Shown: piece by piece, positions 1 to 5,626 of the stretch
Position numbering within the stretch: the first letter of the stretch is position 1
Layout: each line of letters begins with the position of its first letter
Assembly: GCA_945983195.1 (NCBI GenBank)
Contig: CAMFSS010000083.1
Span: forward strand, 1 to 8,070
Reading direction: 5' to 3'
DNA: 8,070 bases
DNA from: an uncultured Prevotellaceae bacterium
GTDB lineage: Bacteria; Bacteroidota; Bacteroidia; Bacteroidales; Muribaculaceae
The notes under the pieces: model-generated
The model's database searches: none
The model's input: the letters and a program-made list of their open reading frames with translations, nothing else
Told to the model about the DNA's origin: nothing
Position numbers and translations under genes: made by a program

Positions 1-8
1 TAAAAATA

Positions 9-29
9 TTCGAAAAATTCACTTTTGAA
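9..29. repeat. Dispersed repeat copy 1: TTCG-AAAAA-TTCACTTTTGAA
   Basis: TTCGAAAAA is followed by TTCACTTTTGAA. The same arrangement recurs at 101-123 with two extra bases (TTCGCGAAAAA, then GTCACTTTTGAA). The ends are partly complementary (TTCGAAAA against TTTTGAA), so each copy could fold weakly. Function is unknown. Confidence 0.65.
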
Positions 30-100
30 CGTTACAAATTTGCGTAATTTGTTTGTTGTAGTTGGTTAATTTCAAGAAAATCACTTTGGAGAGGGAAAAA

Positions 101-123
101 TTCGCGAAAAAGTCACTTTTGAA
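101..123. repeat. Dispersed repeat copy 2: TTCGCG-AAAAA-GTCACTTTTGAA
   Basis: This matches the copy at 9-29 apart from a CG insertion and a T-to-G change. It contains the 8-bp palindrome TTCGCGAA (101-108) and the small hairpin AAAAG-TCA-CTTTT. Weaker relatives occur at 77-90 (AAAATCACTTTGGA) and 411-427 (AAAATTCACTTATTGGA). Confidence 0.65.
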
Positions 124-143
124 AGGGATTTTTGTGAGATGCA

Positions 144-158
144 GCCAACAGTGTTGGC
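144..158. promoter_or_regulatory. Perfect 7+1+7 palindrome, operator-like
   Basis: GCCAACA, one central G, then TGTTGGC are perfect reverse complements. The symmetry suits binding of a dimeric regulator, or a very tight hairpin with too small a loop to be stable as RNA, which favours a DNA-level site. No promoter or target gene is visible on either side inside the window, so the role is open. Confidence 0.4.
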
Positions 159-245
159 ATAACAGCGTGTGATGATGTGATTTGCCATATTGTGATGTGG
201 CTGACAGATGCGATGTGAGGTGTGTGATTGGCAGTGAAATTTGGA

Positions 246-337
246 GGTGAGTGATGATGGGATTGGGCAAGGTGGTGAGTGATGTTGGGCTAGGGGCTAG
301 GGCGATGGTGACGGGCGTGGTGTGGGTGGTGAGTGAT
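246..337. repeat. Three copies of GGTGAGTGAT in a G/T-biased tract
   Basis: Exact copies of GGTGAGTGAT lie at 246-255, 274-283 and 328-337, spaced 28 and 54 bp apart, about one and two units of 27-28 bp. They sit within a longer plus-strand stretch (about 160-345) made mostly of G and T. The spacing suggests a decayed tandem repeat with the copy near 301 lost. Confidence 0.55.
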
Positions 338-348
338 TGGGCGGTGTG

Positions 349-386
349 CAAAAGAAGGGCTGCGCCAATCTTGATATGACGCAGCC
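349..386 (-). terminator. Rho-independent terminator for the PUL operon
   Basis: Read on the minus strand, GGCTGCG (386-380) and CGCAGCC (364-358) form a 7-bp GC-rich stem around a 15-nt loop, followed directly by CTTCTTTTGC. Stem plus T-rich tail fits an intrinsic terminator. It lies 45-80 bp beyond the end of the last gene's open frame (432) and about 130 bp beyond the alternative stop at 518, and reads in the operon's direction. Confidence 0.68.
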
Positions 387-431
387 ACAGACAAACGATT
401 CAATTTACCCAAAATTCACTTATTGGATTTT

Positions 432-2537
432 TTATTTTTCGCGGTGTGGCTTTGTGTGCCACACTCTTGTTTCAGGGTGATAGATTCGGTGTGGCAAATG
501 AAGCCACACCGAACAGATTATTCTAGTGCCTTTATCGTTGCCGGCAGTTAGGTCGACGGTGATGCGGTAGGTTGCGCCCTCTTCGAGATTTGCGCCTCCA
601 ACGAGTTCAAAGTTGCCCGTGCCGCCAATCAGGTCGCCGCCTTCGATGAGTGTGAGCTGTGCGCCGCTATATTCGCCGCCCCAGCCGTCCTGATGGAAGA
701 ACTTGAAGCTGAGATAGTCGGTGCGGAAACGCTGACCGACTTGTGAGCCGGTTTCGGGACCTGCCTGACCTGTAAACTGGTAAACCTTCGGAGCAATTTC
801 AGCCATGCAATATGCGGCACCGGGAGTCCAGCCAAACTGTGCATCTTGCGACGGAGAGCCAACGCCCCAGCCCATAAGCCAGAGTGCACCGTGACCGTCG
901 CTGCCCAGAGTAGCCTCCTCTGAGCCGTTCATGCGGGTGAACGACACCACTTTGCCGCCGGTGTTCACTCGGATTCGGTAGCTGCCATCGACGGGGAGGA
1001 ACTGTGCGCCGCTTGCGCCGATTCCCACATAGTCGGGGTCGATGTAGTAGCTGAGAATGTCGCTTACACCGCTGATGTTGAGCGCATCGCCTTGCTTGAG
1101 GTCGAGAGTGCCCTCGTAGTTGTCGCTATCGAGCTGGTTGAGTTTCACACCGTTGATTTTTATGTCGGCTGATGGTAGTTCTTCAGCACCGAGGTACTCC
1201 ACGGTGAGCACACAGCTCGACATTCCGGCCGTGGCATCGACAGTGAAGCGGTAGACGCCTCCCAATTCGAGCTGCTTGCCATCGACAATGCCCAGGTTGC
1301 CGTTGTCGCGTCCATTCTTGCCGTCGCCCACGAAGATAAGGTCGCTCGAAGTGGTGAGTTTGGCACTTGTGAGTTCATCACCCCAGCCCTTTGCCTGACC
1401 GAAGAACTTGAAGTTGATGGAGCTTGCATTGATAGTGCGTCCGGCAGTGACGGTGAGAGTGTAGACACCGGTCTGCACGGGAGCCATGCAGAGGGCATTT
1501 TCGGTGGTCCAGCCCACAGCGTTGCCGAGTGAAGGCTTGCCCACGTTCTCGCCGATCACCCATAGTGCGCCCGAGCCGTCGCTTTGCAGAGAAGCAAGGT
1601 CGCCGTTGCTGTCGAGCACCTCAATGATGAAGTAGTTGAGGCGACCATTGGCAGTCACGCGGTAGCGGCCGCTCATAGGCACGAATCTAATCACGCCATC
1701 GTCGCCGCGCTTGAGGTAGTCGGGGTCGAGCCACCACTCGTCGACATTGGGAATACCATCCACGGTGATAGCATCGCCGGTGTTGAGAGTGAGGTCGACG
1801 GTGTAGACGTCGGGAGTTGAGGTGGTGCTCATCTCCTTGCCACAGAAATAGATGTGCGCAAATGGAGCAGCCTCGAAAGTGCGAGTGTTGAATGTGATAT
1901 CGTATTTACCCGATGAAGTGCTTGAGAAGGGAATCTCCTGCGAAGCATTGAGTGCAATGCCGTCACCGTCCCAGCCGAAACGCAGCTCATTGCCGTTGTT
2001 GCCGTATTTCGGGGCAACAATGTAGGCATTCACCTTAGCAGGGAAGGCAGCGTTGGCAGCGTAAGAGTGCAGTCCGGTGCGCTCCATGCGGTACTCTTCG
2101 CCATCGGACGACACTAAAGTGATGTAGGGATAGTCGGGGCGGGCAACGGTAATTTCCTGCTCCTTCTCGGTAATGGTCATGCTGGTGTTCTGGAGCACAT
2201 ATTTCAGCGTAGCCTTGCCGTCGGGAGTGCCCTTGAGGAACGGCACGTAGATTTTGCCGGTGTAGTCGGCACCGCTTGTCTTGGTGCGGATAGTAGTTTC
2301 CGACACTTTCTCCTCGCCGTAGTAGAGCTGGGCTTTCAGTGTGGAGAGCGGCACTTCAACGTCGGTGGCCTTGATAGTGAAAGGCAGGCTGTCGCCAAAG
2401 AATGCATCGGCATCTTGAGCCACAACGTCGACCTGCGGATTGCCGGCGGTGAAATCATCGTCGTCGCACGAGGTGGCAGCCATGACACCGGCAAGTGCAG
2501 CCATCAATAATATCTTGTGTTTCATCTTAAAAAACAT
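432..2537 (-). CDS. SusE/SusF-position surface glycan-binding lipoprotein with two tandem repeats; probable C-terminal frameshift
   Basis: This is probably the accessory surface glycan-binding protein of the PUL. The 701-codon frame opens with a lipoprotein signal (KHKILLMAALAGVMAATS, Cys24, then DDDDF); the acidic run is a strong surface-export signal. Either the ATG at 2535-2537 or the one at 2523-2525 (Met5) could start it; the first has an A-rich upstream stretch, the second gives a tighter signal peptide. Residues about 30-250 are beta-rich and Ig-like in style. Two homologous modules follow, near 254-447 and 483-668, sharing DPDY, a GALW segment (DGSGALWVIG and DGHGALWLMG), FKFF and YRxTVDxTAG. 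Proteins of this kind are often annotated with DUF5125/DUF5121-type domains, which I recall only loosely. After LTAGNDK (Lys669) the last 32 residues look foreign (Trp, His, Arg, Pro-rich) and are encoded across two hairpins, so the native stop may be TAA at 518-520. It is the last gene of the operon. Confidence 0.87.
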   Translation of the reverse strand: MFFKMKHKILLMAALAGVMAATSCDDDDFTAGNPQVDVVAQDADAFFGDSLPFTIKATDVEVPLSTLKAQLYYGEEKVSETTIRTKTSGADYTGKIYVPFLKGTPDGKATLKYVLQNTSMTITEKEQEITVARPDYPYITLVSSDGEEYRMERTGLHSYAANAAFPAKVNAYIVAPKYGNNGNELRFGWDGDGIALNASQEIPFSSTSSGKYDITFNTRTFEAAPFAHIYFCGKEMSTTSTPDVYTVDLTLNTGDAITVDGIPNVDEWWLDPDYLKRGDDGVIRFVPMSGRYRVTANGRLNYFIIEVLDSNGDLASLQSDGSGALWVIGENVGKPSLGNAVGWTTENALCMAPVQTGVYTLTVTAGRTINASSINFKFFGQAKGWGDELTSAKLTTSSDLIFVGDGKNGRDNGNLGIVDGKQLELGGVYRFTVDATAGMSSCVLTVEYLGAEELPSADIKINGVKLNQLDSDNYEGTLDLKQGDALNISGVSDILSYYIDPDYVGIGASGAQFLPVDGSYRIRVNTGGKVVSFTRMNGSEEATLGSDGHGALWLMGWGVGSPSQDAQFGWTPGAAYCMAEIAPKVYQFTGQAGPETGSQVGQRFRTDYLSFKFFHQDGWGGEYSGAQLTLIEGGDLIGGTGNFELVGGANLEEGATYRITVDLTAGNDKGTRIICSVWLHLPHRIYHPETRVWHTKPHREK
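442..464. repeat. Second, related inverted repeat with 7-bp stem
   Basis: The arms GTGTGGC (444-450) and GCCACAC (458-464) flank loop TTTGTGT. The left arm with its two preceding bases, CGGTGTGGC at 442-450, is identical to 487-495 of the neighbouring hairpin, so the two structures share arms and could also pair with one another. The flanks on the left are A/T-rich (TTTTTTATTTTTCG on the plus strand). Confidence 0.72.
485..513. repeat. 11-bp perfect inverted repeat with 7-nt loop
   Basis: The arms TTCGGTGTGGC (485-495) and GCCACACCGAA (503-513) are perfect reverse complements around loop AAATGAA. It lies 5 bp beyond the alternative TAA at 518-520 of the SusE-position gene, where a transcript-end hairpin is expected. 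The bases that follow on the minus strand (TCTATCACCC) are not T-rich, so it is not a classical intrinsic terminator. It may protect or define an mRNA 3' end. Confidence 0.8.
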
Positions 2538-2558
2538 TTTTCAGTGAATAAACTTGAT

Positions 2559-4043
2559 TTATTTAGCCCACTTGAACGACACGACCGACTTGCCGGGAGC
2601 CTCGTAGGCAAAGTGCTTGTCGCCGATAGTCACTGTGATGAGCTTCGACTTCTCGTTGTTGTTGGCAAGCACAAAAGCGTAGGTGCCGTCGGTGTTCTCA
2701 AATGCGGCGTAGTCGATATTGGAGTCGGTGTAGCCCGACGAAGCGATGCGCACAGCACCAGGCTTCACCACTGAAGCCATGTGGGCGATGATGTAGTAGT
2801 GCGAATTGCGCGTGATAGTCTTGTAGTCGCTGTTGTTGATGTCGACAGCACCGTAGCAAGTGCTGCAACCACCCTCGCGGTAGGGCGAGCGGTCGTTATC
2901 GAGCATAAGGTTCCATACAATAGCTCCGCGGCAGTAGTTGTTGACAGTGCCGATAGCCACATTGCGCATATCGTCGAGCAGACGCTTTGTTAGGTCGCGT
3001 CCGCTGTTCCATGTGCCGATTGAAGTTTCTGAGAACACCAGTTCCTTGTCGGGGTTGGCATTGTGCACATTGAGCAGCTCCGAGCGGTCGCCGCCGTAGT
3101 CGTGGAATGCAGCACCGGCGATGTACTGGGCAGCGTCGGCATCGGCATAGATGTTGGTGGGATAGCTCATCTGTGAAGCGATGTTGTCGTAGTTGTAATT
3201 GTGGTCGAATACGTAGATTTTCGTCTTGATGCCGTTGGCTACGAAGAGCGGACCGAGAGCAGTGCGGATAAATTCGCGCTCCTCCTCCCACGACATGTAC
3301 ATCGATGCAGAGTTGCCGCGGTTGAGAGGCTCATTTTGCGGAGTGACCGAATAGATGTCGATGCCGGCAGCCTTGTAAGCCTGAATACACTTCACTAAGT
3401 AGGTAGCGTAGGTGGAATAGTAGGCAGGATTGAGCTGTCCGCTTGTCCATGAGTCGTAGGGGTTGAGGTCGGTGAGGTTGTCCACCTGCATCCATTTGGG
3501 GGCGGTCCAGGGCGAACCCATTATTTTCAGGCTCGGATTGATGGCGAGAATCTCCTTGAGGATTGGAATCACAAGGTCGTTCTCCTCATCGGTGAGGGCG
3601 AAGTTGTCGATGCCCTCCTTGTCGCAGCAAGTGTAGTCGCTGAGCGAGAAGTCGGAGCAGCCTATTGAGATACGCACATAGCTGAAGCCATAGGCATTGG
3701 GCGAGAAGGTCTTGGTGAGAAACTCCTTGCGGTCGGCGGCCGACATCTTCATGAGGTTGAAGCAGGTGGAGCCTGTGATAGCTGCACCGAAGCCGTCGAT
3801 TTCCTGATAGCGAGTTGAGGGGTCGATGACGATGTTGGTGGGTGCAAGGTTGTCCTTGTTGCTGAAGTTAACCGCCTCTTTGGGGAGGTCCGTGGTGCGT
3901 CACCCTGCGGTCACGAGCACACTCACATCGCCCACAGGGTCGATGGTGGGAGCCGGAGTAGGCTCGTCGTTGCTGTTGCTGCAAGCTGCAAACACGGTGA
4001 GCAGCCCGGTGAGCATATATAGGGATTTTTTCAAATTAATCAT
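2559..4043 (-). pseudogene. GH30-family beta-glycosidase lipoprotein (probable endo-beta-1,6-glucanase), interrupted by an in-frame TGA
   Basis: From the ATG at 4041-4043 to the TAA at 2559-2561 there are 494 sense-length codons in one frame, broken only by TGA at codon 48. Before the TGA lies a good lipoprotein signal (MINLKKSLYMLTGLLTVFAA, Cys21, then SNSNDEP), so the enzyme should sit on the cell surface. After it come the GH30 landmarks: YQEIDGFGAAITGSTCFNL near residues 79-97, RISIGCSDFSLSDYTCCD, GSPWTAPKWM, the acid/base Glu in TPQNEPL (about residue 238), the nucleophile Glu in FSETSIG (about 339), and a C-terminal beta-sandwich ending SFKWAK. Both catalytic residues are present. The family includes glucosylceramidases and beta-1,6-glucanases; the style and PUL setting resemble the GH30_3 glucanase BT3312 of B. 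thetaiotaomicron, from memory. An internal start at Met98 (3750-3752) leaves a 397-residue open frame but loses the signal and the GFGAAITGS core strand, so it would probably not make a working secreted enzyme. Confidence 0.88.
3900..3902 (-). other. Premature in-frame TGA stop in the GH30 gene
   Basis: Read on the minus strand the codons are GTG ACC GCA GGG TGA CGC ACC ACG GAC, giving VTAG, stop, RTTD. The frame is open for 47 codons before and 446 after, and GH30-like sequence continues on both sides. One substitution (for example from CGA, GGA or AGA) would explain it. So would a pair of compensating homopolymer errors: reading GGT GAC CGC in place of GGG TGA CGC restores AGDRTTD, and an Asp-Arg pair seems natural here in related GH30 proteins. 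No ATG or GTG lies close downstream that would allow efficient reinitiation. Confidence 0.92.
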
Positions 4044-4082
4044 GATTCAATGTTGTTATAAAAAAGTTCTACTTCTTGAAGA

Positions 4083-5603
4083 TTAATAGCCGTCGTTCTG
4101 TTGGAGCTTGTCGTTGGAGTCGATTTCACTCTGAGGAATGGGCAGGCGGTAAGAATACTGGTTGTAGGGATAAATCTGTGGCAGGCGGCCTTCATCTTTG
4201 GCGAATACGGCATTCATCACCTCCTCCACCTTGTCGAGACGAACCAGGTCGTACCAGCGTTGTCCCTCGAAGGCCAGCTCAAGACGTCGCTCGTTGAGAT
4301 AAGCCTCAAGCAGCGCGTCCTTGCTTGCAGTTGCCGAGGCAGGAAGCGGGTCAAGACCGACGCGGTTGCGAATGCGGTTGATTATAGTGGCTGCGCCTGC
4401 GAGGTCGGGGTTGTCGCCCATAATCTTTGCTTCAGCCTTGAGGAGCAGGATATCGGCGTAGCGCAGCTTTATGAGGCTGTTGTACTTTGAGCGGCACTTG
4501 TACATGAATGCGTAGTTGTCCGACGGGTAGTAGTTGCTCCACTGGCAGTCGTACCACACGACAGATTCCTCGTAGCGCACTTTGTCGCCGGCTTTCTCGA
4601 ATGCACTGATGAGGTCGCGCGACGGAGTCACCCACTTTGCCCAAGTGAAGTTGCTGTTCCAGTCGCCGAGGTCGCGACCGAACATCCACGTGCACCAGTT
4701 GCCATTGGCAGTGGAGAACTGTGCCTCATAGATCGACTCCTTGGTGTTGCGCATGGCAAGGTCGGTGCCGTCGGCATTGAGGTCGTAGAGGTCGCCGAAG
4801 TTGTCATTGAGGTCATAGCCGTCGGCAGCGAGCTTGTCGCAGTATTCAATCACCTTAGCGTAGTTGCGGATAGGCTTCTCGGCATAGACCTTTGCGAGCA
4901 GTGCGTAAGCCACATCGCGCGAGAGCAGACGCTTGTCGGCGGGATTGGTCGCGGGAGCACCGTTCTGGATAGCGTCGAGCAGGTCTTTCTCAATCTGCTT
5001 GTAAGCCTCTTCTTCGGTAGCCTGGTCGGGGAAGTATGCACCATACACCTCCTCGATGTTCTCGGCGGTAATGTCCTCGGCAATGGTGGTGACAAGTGGG
5101 ATATCGCCCCACATGCGCACCATGTCGAAGAAAATCATTGCACGGAAAATCAGTCCTTGTGCGCGGTAGCTTGCCTTCTCGGCGGCGGTGAGCTCGTTCA
5201 CATCGCCCACAAAGTTGATGAGCTGGTTGGCGTATGCCACATCTTCGAGGAATCGAGTCCAGTCGCGTGCGAGCACTGAGTTGGAACCGTCGATTGAGTT
5301 GCGCTCGTAAGGAACGACCTCGGCACCGGTAGTTCCTGCGTAAGCATTGTCGGAGTGGGCTTCAGCGATAAGGAGTACGTCGAGATACCAGTGCTCCTGG
5401 CGGTCGCGGTACTTGTTGTTCATGCCGGTGACGTAGGATTCCACAGCGGCTTTATCCTTGAAAACAGCCTCTTTGCCGTCTTCCTTCACACCCTCGGTGA
5501 CATCGGAATAAGTGTCGACGGGGTCGTATTGCAGCGAGCACGATGCAGCCGTGGCGAGAGCAGCGGCGCAAAGTGTGCCAATGATATATTTACTGGTTTT
5601 CAT
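4083..5603 (-). CDS. SusD/RagB-like nutrient-binding outer-membrane lipoprotein
   Basis: This is the surface lid lipoprotein that binds glycan and closes over the SusC barrel. The 506-residue product has normal family length. It begins with a lipoprotein signal peptide (MKTSKYIIGTLCAAALATAA, then SC) with the lipidated Cys at residue 22, followed by SLQYDPVD, whose acidic residues suit surface export. SusD hallmarks follow: a TPR-like helix FRAMIFFDMVRMWGDIPLVT near residues 150-170, RYADILLLKAEA near 380-391, the GQRWYDLVRLD motif near 446-456, and the C-terminal YRLPIPQSEIDSND before a TAA stop. It starts 23 bp after susC ends, which implies co-transcription, and the GH30 gene begins 39 bp downstream. 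The ATG at 5601-5603 is the only start that gives a complete signal peptide. No Shine-Dalgarno site is seen, which is normal in Bacteroidota. The frame is intact throughout. The bound glycan cannot be read from the sequence. Confidence 0.96.
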   Translation of the reverse strand: MKTSKYIIGTLCAAALATAASCSLQYDPVDTYSDVTEGVKEDGKEAVFKDKAAVESYVTGMNNKYRDRQEHWYLDVLLIAEAHSDNAYAGTTGAEVVPYERNSIDGSNSVLARDWTRFLEDVAYANQLINFVGDVNELTAAEKASYRAQGLIFRAMIFFDMVRMWGDIPLVTTIAEDITAENIEEVYGAYFPDQATEEEAYKQIEKDLLDAIQNGAPATNPADKRLLSRDVAYALLAKVYAEKPIRNYAKVIEYCDKLAADGYDLNDNFGDLYDLNADGTDLAMRNTKESIYEAQFSTANGNWCTWMFGRDLGDWNSNFTWAKWVTPSRDLISAFEKAGDKVRYEESVVWYDCQWSNYYPSDNYAFMYKCRSKYNSLIKLRYADILLLKAEAKIMGDNPDLAGAATIINRIRNRVGLDPLPASATASKDALLEAYLNERRLELAFEGQRWYDLVRLDKVEEVMNAVFAKDEGRLPQIYPYNQYSYRLPIPQSEIDSNDKLQQNDGY

Positions 5604-5626
5604 AATTATATTCGGCGTTGGGTTAT

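Larger units (their letters stand above)
1..431. other. Non-coding region downstream of the operon
   Basis: I see no credible gene here on either strand. The one long open frame on the minus strand (351-19) gives a Thr/Ser/His-rich, low-complexity translation with no recognisable domain. The stretch contains the operon terminator, two copies of a TTCG...TCACTTTTGAA repeat near the left edge, a perfect 7+1+7 palindrome at 144-158, and a G/T-biased tract from about 160 to 345. What lies further left is outside the window. Confidence 0.7.

Noticed and set aside
19..351. Open frame of 110 codons on the minus strand
   Set aside because: The translation is low-complexity Thr/Ser/His-rich at one end and A/T-driven at the other, with no domain, and it overlaps the terminator tail and repeat elements.
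2559..3752. Met98 (3750-3752) as the real GH30 start
   Set aside because: The preceding frame encodes conserved GH30 sequence (GFGAAITGSTCFNL) and, further up, a full lipoprotein signal. Starting at Met98 would remove both.
3900..3902. Selenocysteine insertion or TGA reassigned as a sense codon
   Set aside because: The susC, susD and SusE-position frames contain no other in-frame TGA and use TGG for Trp. GH30 enzymes do not use selenocysteine, and only a weak CCTC/GAGG hairpin follows the codon.
4044..4082. Separate promoter in the susD-GH30 gap
   Set aside because: The 39 bp are A/T-rich, but I cannot find a convincing pair of Bacteroidota -33 TTTG and -7 TAnnTTTG boxes. Co-transcription is simpler.
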